NCBI GenBank assembly: GCA_024400915.1
Contig: JAKSLX010000004.1
Coordinates: 124,001-188,000 of the forward strand
Direction of reading: 5' to 3'
DNA from: Treponema sp.
Lineage (GTDB): Bacteria > Spirochaetota > Spirochaetia > Treponematales > Treponemataceae
Length of the DNA: 64,000 nt
Part shown: positions 8,367-17,068 of the stretch, piece after piece
How the letters are laid out: every line of letters begins with the position of its first letter
Numbering within the stretch: position 1 is the stretch's first letter
Notes under the pieces: generated by a model
What the model was told of the DNA's origin: nothing
What the model saw: the letters and a program-made list of their open reading frames with translations, nothing else
The model's database searches: none
Position numbers and translations under genes: made by a program

Positions 8367-9002
8367 ATGTTTGATTCAAGGTCATTCAAAAAATCGGCAT
8401 TGGAACAGCTTAAAGGAAGATGGACAGTTCCATGCATCGCAACACTCATCCTGATTGCAATATTTGTGATCATAGGCGAAAGCAGTTTCATGACCAACGG
8501 AAAACTTGGAGAAATCCTCTCTATTTTCATCTACGGATCTTCAACCATTGCCTTCACAAACATCTTCATACTCCTGTTTCTTTCAAGGGATGCTGTGACT
8601 TTTTCTGACTTCATCAACGGATTTTCAGATTTCCTCCGCGGATTTTTAGGAATGCTTTGGGTGACACTATGGCTTCTCCTCTGGTCCATGCTATTCATCA
8701 TCCCTGCTTTCATAAAGGCATTCGCCTACTCACAGATATTCTTCATCCTTTCAGACAATCCTAAGATCGGAGTCATCAAGGCAATGAACATAAGCAAAAT
8801 CATAACAAAGGGCCACAAGGCTGATCTCTTTGTACTGATGGTATCTTTCATCGGATGGCATTTACTTGGAATCATCTCCTGTGGAATTCTTTTTGTATGG
8901 ATCATTCCCTACATGAACATGACCCTTACAAATGCATACTACTACCTGAAGCAGGAAGCAATCAGAACAGGCGTTCTCACACCTGCGGATTTTGAAAAGT
9001 AG
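8367..9002 (+). CDS. DUF975-family membrane protein
   Basis: 211 residues with about five or six hydrophobic segments. The N-terminal stretch KKSALEQLKGRWTVP matches the start typical of DUF975 integral membrane proteins, whose function is unknown. A good ribosome site (AAAGGAG) lies within the last codons of the CYTH gene, one base separates the two genes, and sppA follows 11 bases later, so all three are co-transcribed. Confidence 0.75.
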   Translation: MFDSRSFKKSALEQLKGRWTVPCIATLILIAIFVIIGESSFMTNGKLGEILSIFIYGSSTIAFTNIFILLFLSRDAVTFSDFINGFSDFLRGFLGMLWVTLWLLLWSMLFIIPAFIKAFAYSQIFFILSDNPKIGVIKAMNISKIITKGHKADLFVLMVSFIGWHLLGIISCGILFVWIIPYMNMTLTNAYYYLKQEAIRTGVLTPADFEK

Positions 9003-9013
9003 GAGACATAGAA

Positions 9014-10057
9014 ATGAAACTTAAGAAGATCAATAAAGGTAAAGCAGTTTTTGCAGCAATCATCGCCATAGCCCTTTGCTCGGGAATATCTTCACTTGCA
9101 AGGAAAAGCAGTTCTTCGACAGCAGCAAAACCTAAAGCTGAATTCAAATCCACAGAAAAAAAACAGGGCAGCTTATTGAAGGCCCTCAACAGAAACGGAA
9201 AGCCAAAAACGCCAAAGGGGAACTACATTGCCCGCATAGAAGTTAAGGGCGTAATAACTGAAGCCGGAGAAACCTACAACCAGCACTGGATAATGGACAC
9301 CATCAGGGAACTTAAGGAAGACAGCAACAACAAGGGAATCATCCTTAGCATTACATCTCCTGGAGGAGGCGTTTACGAATCAGACGAAACTTACCTTGCT
9401 CTTCTCGACTACAAAAAATCTACAAAACGACCTGTATACGCATACTGTAAAAGTCTTTGTGCAAGCGGAGGATATTACATAGCATGCTCTTCAGACTACA
9501 TAATGGCAAACAGAAATTCCTTGGTCGGTTCCATCGGCGTAATCTGCGGACAGTTTGTTGATATTTCAGAGCTGATGAAAAAGCACGGCATCAAGATGAA
9601 GACAATTCATTCTGGCCGCAATAAAATCATGGGAGCTTTAAGCGAACCGCTCACAAAGGAGCAGGAAGAAATAATGCAGTCCATTTGCGACGAAGGCTAC
9701 GACCAGTTTGTTGGAATCGTAAGTACCGGTCGCGGAATGACAAAGGAAGAAGTAACTGAACTTGCAGACGGAAGAATCTATACCGCAAAGCAATCCATGG
9801 AAAACAAGCTCATAGACAGCATCGGTTCCATGGAAGACCTTGAAGATGCAATGAAACGCAAGGAATTTGATTTTGCCGACTACGAAATCATCGACTACAG
9901 CTACTCAAAGCCGGAAAATCTTTACAATATGTTCATGGGAGCCGCAAAGCAGATCAGTAGAAGTTCCCTTGGAAGCACATTGCTCCCAAAGGCAGTTGAA
10001 GACAAGCTCGAAAACAAGATAGAGTTTCCAGCCTATTACTGCGACATACTAAACTGA
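9014..10057 (+). CDS. sppA: Signal peptide peptidase SppA, short form (peptidase S49)
   Basis: 347 residues. An N-terminal anchor (residues 10-29) is followed by one S49 domain, as in the short Gram-positive-type SppA rather than the tandem 618-residue E. coli form. The nucleophile is Ser151 in LCASGGYYIAC. The general-base Lys is probably Lys204 (RNKIMGALSEPLT), matching the family block before PLT. The oxyanion region is SPGGGVYES at 115-123. It degrades cleaved signal peptides in the cytoplasmic membrane. A ribosome site AGGAGA precedes the ATG. Confidence 0.9.
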   Translation: MKLKKINKGKAVFAAIIAIALCSGISSLARKSSSSTAAKPKAEFKSTEKKQGSLLKALNRNGKPKTPKGNYIARIEVKGVITEAGETYNQHWIMDTIRELKEDSNNKGIILSITSPGGGVYESDETYLALLDYKKSTKRPVYAYCKSLCASGGYYIACSSDYIMANRNSLVGSIGVICGQFVDISELMKKHGIKMKTIHSGRNKIMGALSEPLTKEQEEIMQSICDEGYDQFVGIVSTGRGMTKEEVTELADGRIYTAKQSMENKLIDSIGSMEDLEDAMKRKEFDFADYEIIDYSYSKPENLYNMFMGAAKQISRSSLGSTLLPKAVEDKLENKIEFPAYYCDILN

Positions 10058-10064
10058 TAGACAG

Positions 10065-10685
10065 TTACTGTTCCACTCCCATCAATTCTTTTACAGCCGT
10101 GACCAGTTCAGGAATGAACACAGGCTTTCGGAAATAATATTTCACGCCAAGGTCACGGCAAGTTTTTTCAGTTTCTTCATCTTCCATTGCAGTAACGATA
10201 ATGATTTCAGGTTTTCCAAGGGCATCGCTTGTATTTATTGTCCTGCAAATTTTTATACCGTCCACCCCAGGAAGACTAAGGTCAAGTATAAGGCAGTCAG
10301 GCATTTTGGTAACAGCCATTGATCCAGCTTCAAAACCGTCAAATGCCTGGTATATTTCTGCATCGGGCAAACTTTTCTGAATAAGGGAAACGCTTACATT
10401 ATTGAAGCTTTCATCATCATCAACAAAGAGAATCTTTATTTTTCTATTTTCATCTGTTTTTTGAGTACATTGAGCAAGAAGTTCTTCCGGAACACGCATA
10501 TCCCTAAGCCTCATGAAATCCACAAGATCATCAGGATATACACGGAACTGACCGCCAGGAGTCTTGAATGCTTTCAGGTGACCATTTTTAATCCAGTTGA
10601 TGGAAGTCTGGTTAACAACACCACAGAGACGGGCTACCTCCAAGGCAGAATAGACGACTGATTTCTCTTCACTTTTTTTGCTCAT
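10065..10685 (-). CDS. Regulator: excisionase/BldC-type HTH fused to response-regulator receiver
   Basis: 206 residues. Residues 9-60 form a MerR/excisionase-type winged helix (SALEVARLCGV, then FKTPGGQFRVY) as in BldC and HTH_17 proteins. A linker leads to a receiver domain at 83-204 with the acidic pocket VDDDE (89-92), phospho-acceptor Asp135 in LILDLSLPG, Thr165 and Lys187. An N-terminal DNA-binding domain before the receiver reverses the usual order. No kinase is adjacent. No Shine-Dalgarno; a TATTAT -10 ends eight bases before the ATG. Confidence 0.82.
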   Translation of the reverse strand: MSKKSEEKSVVYSALEVARLCGVVNQTSINWIKNGHLKAFKTPGGQFRVYPDDLVDFMRLRDMRVPEELLAQCTQKTDENRKIKILFVDDDESFNNVSVSLIQKSLPDAEIYQAFDGFEAGSMAVTKMPDCLILDLSLPGVDGIKICRTINTSDALGKPEIIIVTAMEDEETEKTCRDLGVKYYFRKPVFIPELVTAVKELMGVEQ

Positions 10686-10751
10686 AACACTAGATAATAA
10701 CCATTTTTTAAAAATTTTCTATAAGTTTTAAATAATTTTTACACGAAAAGG

Positions 10752-11357
10752 TTACATATTTTCTTTAAAAACTGCATCAATTAATTTTAGGGTGAAGCCT
10801 TTTTGAAGAAGGGAAGATTTTATTTTGTCCGGATCATTTTTTACAGCAACTGTTTTTCTGTATGCCCTGCGGCATATTTCCATTTCATCGTGATCTGAAA
10901 AGAATTCATCAAGGGCTTTTTTTGCGGCATTTCTGTTTACGCCTCGCCCCGCAAGTTCAGCAGCCAGGCGGATTCTTCCTTCGGCATGATCAATGGAACG
11001 GGTCCTAAGCCAGGCACCGGCAAACCGCTCGTCATCAAGATAGCGAACGCTTTCAAGATAATCCAAGGCAGGTTCTATAGCCTTTCTATCAATGTTTTTT
11101 TTAAGAAGCTTTTGTGTAAGGGCTGCCCTGCAATGCTCAGCACGGGCAAGATAGGTCATGGCAGCATATTCTGCACTGTAGATGAGGGCAGCATTCAAAA
11201 TGTCGGAAGTTTCCTCATCATTGAATTCCGCACCAGCACATATCCTTTCAGGATCAACAAGAGACAAATATTCCCTGCGCAAAAAAAATGCAGACCCTGC
11301 ACCCGGTGTAATTTCGTATACACCCTGCAAAGTCTGCACCATCTCTCGAATAAGCAT
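10752..11357 (-). CDS. recX: Regulatory protein RecX
   Basis: 201 residues, rich in Arg/Lys and helical, with RecX signatures: YLARAEHCRAALTQKLLKK near the middle and LESVRYLDDERFAGAWLRTR about 40 residues later, then GRIRLAAELAGRGV. RecX binds RecA filaments and modulates recombination. recA is not in the window; recX lies 26 bases downstream of rpsI. A possible own -10, TATACA, ends seven bases before the ATG with no Shine-Dalgarno. Confidence 0.85.
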   Translation of the reverse strand: MLIREMVQTLQGVYEITPGAGSAFFLRREYLSLVDPERICAGAEFNDEETSDILNAALIYSAEYAAMTYLARAEHCRAALTQKLLKKNIDRKAIEPALDYLESVRYLDDERFAGAWLRTRSIDHAEGRIRLAAELAGRGVNRNAAKKALDEFFSDHDEMEICRRAYRKTVAVKNDPDKIKSSLLQKGFTLKLIDAVFKENM

Positions 11358-11383
11358 TCGAAACTGTATATGTAAGTATAAGT

Positions 11384-11776
11384 TTAGCGCTTTGAGAACT
11401 GGAATCTGCGGCGAGCACCACGCTGACCGTACTTCTTGCGTTCTACCATACGAGAATCGCGAGTAAGGTATCCGTTAGCCTTGAGTGCTGCATGTGCATT
11501 AGGATCAACCTGTGTAAGTGCACGAGCAATTCCGTGGAGACAAGCAGCTGCCTGTCCGTTAGTTCCACCACCAAATACATTGATGAGGATATCAAATTTA
11601 TTTGCGTTTGATGTTACGAGAAGTGGCTGGCTGAGAAGGCGAACCTGTGATTCAAGGCAGAAATATTCCTTTACATCCTTTCCGTTAACAACAATCTTTC
11701 CTGAGCCATCGCGCAAGAAAACGCGGGCAACAGCTGTCTTTCTTCTTCCTGTTCCAATTGCAAGATTCTTTACCAT
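11384..11776 (-). CDS. rpsI: 30S ribosomal protein S9
   Basis: 130 residues, the normal length. Contains IGTGRRKTAVARVFLRDGSGKIVVNG, the central GGGTNGQAAACLHGIARAL and the conserved basic C-terminus GQRGARRRFQFSKR that reaches the ribosomal P site. It follows rplM after 12 bases, the usual L13-S9 operon. Confidence 0.97.
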   Translation of the reverse strand: MVKNLAIGTGRRKTAVARVFLRDGSGKIVVNGKDVKEYFCLESQVRLLSQPLLVTSNANKFDILINVFGGGTNGQAAACLHGIARALTQVDPNAHAALKANGYLTRDSRMVERKKYGQRGARRRFQFSKR

Positions 11777-11788
11777 GATAGACTCCTA

Positions 11789-12217
11789 TTACACTTCAAG
11801 TGGCTGTGGGTTCTGTGCTGCATGTGGATGTTCAGCACCTGCGTAAACCTTCAAGTTACCGATGATCTGGCGACCAAGACGATTGTGTGGAAGCATTCCC
11901 CAGATTGTTCTCTTGAGAGGGTCTGTTGGGTGCTTTGCAAGAAGTTCATTGAAAGTGAATGTGCGGAGACCACGAACGAAACCTGTGTGGTGGCGATAGA
12001 GCATTCCGTCTGGCTTGTTACCAGTTACCTGAATCTTGTCTGCGTTGATGATGATAACGAAATCACCACAGATTGAGTTAGGTGTGTAAGATGGCTTGTT
12101 CTTTCCACGAAGAACAGAAGCTGCTACTGCTGCTACACGACCAAGTGTCTTTCCTGCTGCATCGATGACATACCAGTCATTCTTTACTTCAGCATTCTTT
12201 GCAAAAATAGTTTTCAT
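11789..12217 (-). CDS. rplM: 50S ribosomal protein L13
   Basis: 142 residues with the typical L13 segments WYVIDAAGKTLGRVA, GDFVIIINADKIQVTG and GMLPHNRLGRQ. First gene of the rplM-rpsI operon, driven by the promoter at 12313-12342 with a leader of about 88 bases that contains a hairpin. Confidence 0.97.
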   Translation of the reverse strand: MKTIFAKNAEVKNDWYVIDAAGKTLGRVAAVAASVLRGKNKPSYTPNSICGDFVIIINADKIQVTGNKPDGMLYRHHTGFVRGLRTFTFNELLAKHPTDPLKRTIWGMLPHNRLGRQIIGNLKVYAGAEHPHAAQNPQPLEV

Positions 12218-12275
12218 TTAATTTACCTTCAAATAAAAGTTTCGTTCTCCACTTTGCATCTAGCTTTGAACATTT

Positions 12276-12342
12276 GGCAATGAGCGGTTGCCATTATTTT
12301 ACGGGGTACGAAAATATACCACAAAACCGCATTTTGCGTCAA
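12276..12342 (-). promoter_or_regulatory. rplM promoter and leader hairpin
   Basis: Reverse strand: -35 TTGACG (12337-12342), 18-bp spacer ending in TGG, -10 TATATT (12313-12318). The leader holds a TGGCAA / TTGCCA stem (12276-12294), a possible site for feedback control by L13 or another ribosomal protein; the feedback is inference. Confidence 0.6.
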
Positions 12343-12374
12343 TTGAATTTAAGGGAATTCAGATAAGATTGGAA

Positions 12375-12605
12375 TTATTTATTTTCTTCAGCTTTCTTTG
12401 CTGCAAGTTCTTCTTTCTTAGCTTCCTTCTTATCCTTGATATCTGCAAATCCGATGAAAACTGAAATAAGACCGCAGAATGCTGCAAAAGATGGTACGAA
12501 TCCCTTGAGGAAGTTGATTACATCACCACCCCAACCGAGACCGCATGGAAGACAGGCAAAAGCACAGAAACCCATAAGAACTACGCCAACAATAAGAGAT
12601 ACCAT
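12375..12605 (-). CDS. Small membrane protein with charged tail
   Basis: 76 residues: two hydrophobic segments (about 2-24 and 33-52) separated by a Gly-rich loop, then a Lys/Glu/Ala-rich cytoplasmic tail (DKKEAKKEELAAKKAEENK) likely to form a helix. A ribosome site AGAGG and an extended -10 (TGC-TATTCT) lie upstream, so it looks like a real single gene divergent from dnaE. Function unknown; I do not recognise the family. Confidence 0.6.
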   Translation of the reverse strand: MVSLIVGVVLMGFCAFACLPCGLGWGGDVINFLKGFVPSFAAFCGLISVFIGFADIKDKKEAKKEELAAKKAEENK

Positions 12606-12675
12606 AAAAAAAACCTCTGTTTAATTATTTTAATTAAGAATAGCACAATTTTAAAAAACATTCTATATTGTAGTC

Positions 12676-15600
12676 ATGGCAGACTATCACGTATTCGATC
12701 CCGCTCCAGAGGGAACACCACCAAGCAATTTCGTCCATCTCCACGTACACTCAGACTATTCACTTCTTGATGGATGTTCAAAAATAGATGAGCTTGTAGC
12801 AAAGGCTAAATCAATGAACATGAGCGCCCTGGCACTTACAGACCACGGCAATATGTTCGGTGCACTCAACTTTGAAAAACTCTGCCATGTAAACGGAATA
12901 AATCCAATCGTAGGTGAGGAATTCTATGTTGCCTACGGAAGCCACAAGGAACAGAACCTGATTCCATACGGAAGAAACGGAAAGCACGGAAAATACTTCC
13001 ATTTAATACTCCTCTGCAAGAACCAGACCGGATACAAGAACATGAGCTGGCTTTCTTCCATTGCTTTCACAGAAGGAATGTACTTTAAGCCCCGCATCGA
13101 CTTTGAGCTGCTTGAAAAATACCACGAAGGACTCATTTGCTGTTCAGCCTGCATTCAGGGAGAAATTCCACAGCTTTTGATTAACGGCCTTGATGAAGAA
13201 GCATATGCCGTAGCGACAAAATACCGCGACCTTTTTGGAAAGGACAACTATTACATTGAAATACAGAACCACGGTCTTGCAGACCAGATTGAAGTTGCCC
13301 CAAAGCTCATAAAACTTGCCCGAGACCTTGGAATCGGACTTGTACTTACAAACGACGTCCACTACACAAACAAGGAAGATGCAGAAGCACAAAACGCCCT
13401 TGTTGCCATCGGACACAAAAAACTTCTGAAGGACACACCTCCAATGGGAGGGCCTGAATGGTACCTCAAATCTGAATCCGAAATGAAGAAAGTTCTCAAC
13501 GGCATTCAGGGCGTAGACGAGGGCGTAATAAAGGAAGCCATGGAAAACACAATGAAGATTGCTTCCATGTGCGACCTTACGATCCATCAGTATTCAACTC
13601 CAGAACTAAAGGGAACTCTTCCACGCTTTGAGCTTCCAAAGGAATTCCAGAAACACGAGGATTATACTCAGAACCAGGACGACTACATGCGCCACATTGT
13701 CGAGGAAGGTCTTCGAAAGCGCTATCCTGAAATCACAAAAGAAATCCGCATGAGGTGCGAATACGAACTCGGCATCATTTTCGGCATGGGATTTTCAGGA
13801 TACTTCCTCATCGTCTGGGAATTCATCAACTGGTCAAAATCCCTTTACGACAACATTCACGACAAGCCAAAGCACTATATTCCAATCGGACCTGGTCGTG
13901 GTTCTGGTGCAGGTTCACTGGTTGCATACTCCATGGGCATCACGGACATTGACCCATTCCGCTTCAAGCTTATTTTCGAACGATTTCTTAATCCAGAACG
14001 CGTTTCCATGCCGGACTTTGATATCGACATGGATTTCGACTTTAGACAGGAAATCATTCAGCATACCCGCGACCTTTACGGAGACAGTCAGGTAGGCCAT
14101 ATAGTTACTTTCGGTACGCTTAAACCAAAAAACGTTCTTGCCGATGTTGGTCGAATTCTTGACATTCCGCTTTCTGAAGTAAACATGCTCAAGAAGTGCG
14201 TTCCTGACAGCCCTAAAGCAAAACTCAAGGACTGCTTCAACGAACCTACTGAAAAAATGCCTGATGGCGGACAACTCATTCCGTACAAGGATGATCCAAG
14301 ATTTACAAAACTCTTTGAACTTGCAAAAAAACTAGAAGGCTGTATAAGAAACACGGGACTTCATGCTTCAGGTATGGTTATCGGTCTTACAGCCCTTCCA
14401 GACTGGGCACCTGTTTTTGCCATCACCGATGCCGACGGAAAAATGAAGACAGCCGTTCAGTACACCATGGACATAATCGAGCCTTGCGGCCTCGTTAAAT
14501 TCGACTACCTTGGTTTAAAGACCCTTTCCCTCATCCGCTATACGGAAGACATCATCAACAGCCATCTTCCGGAAGGTTCAAAGCCAATCAATACAAGAGA
14601 AATTCCTGATGACGACAAGGAAACTTTCGAAATGTTTGCCCGCGGAGAAACCGTCGCCATCTTCCAGTTTGAATCTCCTGGAATGCAGAAATGGATGAAA
14701 GCCCTTCAGCCAAACTGTCTTGACGACCTTGTTGCCATGAACGCCCTTTACCGACCTGGACCTATGTCCTACATCCCGAACTTCGTTGAAGGAAAGAAGG
14801 ACCCGGCAAAAATCAACTATCCTGATCCATGTCTCGAAGGCATCCTCAAAGAAACATACGGTATCATGGTTTATCAGGAACAGGTCATGCAGGTTTCTCA
14901 AAAAATCGCCGGATTCTCCCTTGGTGGTGCCGACATGCTTCGCCGTGCCATGGGTAAGAAAAAACCTGAAGTATTGATGGGTAAGAAAAAGGAATTCGTA
15001 GAAGGTGCCCTCAAGGAAGGCTTCACTACGGAACATGCGGAAGATATTTTTGAAATCATGGTTCCATTCGCAGGATACGGATTCAACAAATCTCACGCAG
15101 CGGCATACACTGTCCTTGCATACCGAACTGGATGGCTCAAGTGCCACTACCCTGCAGAGTTCATGGCAGCCAACCTTACAAATGAAATCACAACGACTGA
15201 CGGTCTTCCTTTCTATATAGAAGAAGCAAGAAAAATGGGAGTCCCTGTAGATGCCCCGGACGTAAACCGTTCCGACATAAACTTTGACGTTGTTGACGGA
15301 AGAATCGTCTTTGGACTCCGTGGAATCAAGGGAATGGGAACTGGTGCAGCAGCAGCCATCGTAAAGGAAAGAAAAGACAACGGTCCTTTCACTTCATTCA
15401 TGAATTTCCTTGAACGATGTCTCAAACTTCGCGACTCGGGAACAGATGAAGAAACGGGAGAAAAAAGGGCTCCAAAGCAGCTTGTAAACAAAAAAGCAAT
15501 AGAAGTCCTCATTCAGACAGGCGGTTTTGATCACCTGGATCAGAATCGTGCAACCCTCCTCAAGAACTATGAAGCCGCCATTGCCTACGAAGAAAAAATT

Positions 15601-16413
15601 CTTGCGGAAGCATCCTTTGGACAGGTAAGTCTTTTTGAAGATGCAGGCATGAAGGAATTTGCAGACTTCAGGTTCGAACAGGTTGAAGAAATGCCAAAGA
15701 TGGCTTTACTTAACATGGAAAAGGAACTCATCGGATGCTTTGTTTCAGGACATCCTTTGGACGACTGGAGAAGCGTCATTGAAAAATGTTCTTCCGTAAA
15801 CAGCCAGAACATCCTTCGCTGCGGAAAAATCGCCCTGGCAGAAAAAGCCGCACAGGCAGCAAGCGGTGAACGCAGATGGGTAAAGAACACAAGTTCAACC
15901 TACACGGCCATAGGCATGATAAACGGAATCCGAACAATCATGACAAAAAAAGGCGACCCCATGGCCTTTGCAAAACTGGACGATATGAATGGATCCATAG
16001 ACGTTACTTTCTTCCCAAAAACATGGGCTCAATTAAGGGACACAATCCAGAACGAAGGGGTTTACGCTTTCCGTGGAACAGTAGACATGGGAACACCGGA
16101 ACAGCCGAGAGAGACTCCTAGCCTTATCGTCAATTCAATTGAAGACATCAACAGTCTTCAGCAGCGCTCCATCTCTGAAGTGCACATTCAGCTGGAACCT
16201 GGCTTTGACAAGGTAAAGGAAATATCTCAGCTCAAGGATATTATTTTTGGTGAACAGGGACACGGCAGCTGTATCGTCTACTTCCACCTGGACAACATTA
16301 ACGGAAGAAACTATATAGTGAAGGCAAACGGGCAGCTCAATGTTTCCCACAGCGATGAATTCATAGAGCAGCTCAAGGAAGTTCCTAAGGTAGTTGATGT
16401 CTGGACCAATTGA
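12676..16413 (+). CDS. dnaE: DNA polymerase III alpha subunit
   Basis: 1245 residues, slightly longer than the E. coli protein (1160). The N-terminal PHP domain begins with FVHLHVHSDYSLLDG. The catalytic aspartates of the palm are in MPDFDIDMDFDFR at about 445-455. The finger region follows (LYRPGPMSYIPNF, GGADMLRRAMGKKK, FNKSHAAAYTVLAY), and an OB-fold starts near residue 1070. It is the replicative polymerase of the DnaE1 type. No Shine-Dalgarno: TATATT at 12664-12669 lies six bases before the ATG, so the mRNA is probably leaderless. Confidence 0.97.
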   Translation: MADYHVFDPAPEGTPPSNFVHLHVHSDYSLLDGCSKIDELVAKAKSMNMSALALTDHGNMFGALNFEKLCHVNGINPIVGEEFYVAYGSHKEQNLIPYGRNGKHGKYFHLILLCKNQTGYKNMSWLSSIAFTEGMYFKPRIDFELLEKYHEGLICCSACIQGEIPQLLINGLDEEAYAVATKYRDLFGKDNYYIEIQNHGLADQIEVAPKLIKLARDLGIGLVLTNDVHYTNKEDAEAQNALVAIGHKKLLKDTPPMGGPEWYLKSESEMKKVLNGIQGVDEGVIKEAMENTMKIASMCDLTIHQYSTPELKGTLPRFELPKEFQKHEDYTQNQDDYMRHIVEEGLRKRYPEITKEIRMRCEYELGIIFGMGFSGYFLIVWEFINWSKSLYDNIHDKPKHYIPIGPGRGSGAGSLVAYSMGITDIDPFRFKLIFERFLNPERVSMPDFDIDMDFDFRQEIIQHTRDLYGDSQVGHIVTFGTLKPKNVLADVGRILDIPLSEVNMLKKCVPDSPKAKLKDCFNEPTEKMPDGGQLIPYKDDPRFTKLFELAKKLEGCIRNTGLHASGMVIGLTALPDWAPVFAITDADGKMKTAVQYTMDIIEPCGLVKFDYLGLKTLSLIRYTEDIINSHLPEGSKPINTREIPDDDKETFEMFARGETVAIFQFESPGMQKWMKALQPNCLDDLVAMNALYRPGPMSYIPNFVEGKKDPAKINYPDPCLEGILKETYGIMVYQEQVMQVSQKIAGFSLGGADMLRRAMGKKKPEVLMGKKKEFVEGALKEGFTTEHAEDIFEIMVPFAGYGFNKSHAAAYTVLAYRTGWLKCHYPAEFMAANLTNEITTTDGLPFYIEEARKMGVPVDAPDVNRSDINFDVVDGRIVFGLRGIKGMGTGAAAAIVKERKDNGPFTSFMNFLERCLKLRDSGTDEETGEKRAPKQLVNKKAIEVLIQTGGFDHLDQNRATLLKNYEAAIAYEEKILAEASFGQVSLFEDAGMKEFADFRFEQVEEMPKMALLNMEKELIGCFVSGHPLDDWRSVIEKCSSVNSQNILRCGKIALAEKAAQAASGERRWVKNTSSTYTAIGMINGIRTIMTKKGDPMAFAKLDDMNGSIDVTFFPKTWAQLRDTIQNEGVYAFRGTVDMGTPEQPRETPSLIVNSIEDINSLQQRSISEVHIQLEPGFDKVKEISQLKDIIFGEQGHGSCIVYFHLDNINGRNYIVKANGQLNVSHSDEFIEQLKEVPKVVDVWTN

Positions 16414-16433
16414 CATAACTGGTCTTGTTAAAC

Positions 16434-16462
16434 TTGTTTTATCAAAACATTTTGAGTATATT
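16434..16462 (+). promoter_or_regulatory. Promoter of the yggT-recG unit (leaderless)
   Basis: -35 TTGTTT (16434-16439), 17-bp spacer, -10 TATATT (16457-16462), then six bases to the ATG at 16469. Transcription should begin at the start codon. Confidence 0.65.
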
Positions 16463-16468
16463 TAAATT

Positions 16469-17065
16469 ATGAACGCAATTTTTGGAATCATCGCAACAGC
16501 TTTGTCCGTTTATTCTTTCCTCTGTTTTTTCAGGATCATCCTTACTTGGGTTCCTGAAATGTCTTACTCAAAGGCAGCACAGTTTCTTGCAGCCATCTGT
16601 GATCCGTACACGAATAGATTCAGGGGAATTAAATGGCTCAGGATGGGGAGCTTTGACTTTTCACCTGCATTGGGACTGTGCCTTCTTGGAGCAGTTTCTT
16701 CTCTATTCAAGATGATGTCCAACGGAGGAACAATTTCCATAGGAATGATTCTTGCCATGGCCGTTCAGGTAATTTTCTCCATCATTTCTTCACTCTTTGT
16801 TTTTGTAATCATCATATTCATAGTACGACTTCTGGTAATACTCTTCAGCAGGAACAGCTACAACTCAAGCAGCTTCATGCTAAACCAGCTGGACTCTTCC
16901 ATTTCACCGCTCGTTTACAGAATTGCAAGAACCTTTACTCTTGGGAGAACCCTTACCTACAAATCAGCTCTCATCATAGCAATCATTTCGCTTATAGCCG
17001 CAAATTTCGTCCTGAACATTCTATCTGGACTTGTCATCGGAATTCTTGCAAATCTCCCTATATAA
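16469..17065 (+). CDS. YggT-family membrane protein
   Basis: 198 residues with two YggT-like repeats. Each starts with a membrane segment and an RI(I/L)xxW-type turn, and the first has the conserved CDPYTNRFR motif (DPYLNLFR in the family). YggT proteins are membrane proteins of unclear role, linked to osmotic tolerance and to septum or photosystem assembly in other bacteria. recG begins three bases after its stop, so the two are co-transcribed. Translation start appears leaderless. Confidence 0.8.
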   Translation: MNAIFGIIATALSVYSFLCFFRIILTWVPEMSYSKAAQFLAAICDPYTNRFRGIKWLRMGSFDFSPALGLCLLGAVSSLFKMMSNGGTISIGMILAMAVQVIFSIISSLFVFVIIIFIVRLLVILFSRNSYNSSSFMLNQLDSSISPLVYRIARTFTLGRTLTYKSALIIAIISLIAANFVLNILSGLVIGILANLPI

Positions 17066-17068
17066 GCA

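Noticed and set aside
14578..15147. 189-codon minus-strand ORF inside dnaE
   Set aside because: Antisense to conserved dnaE motifs; composition is that of a complement frame.
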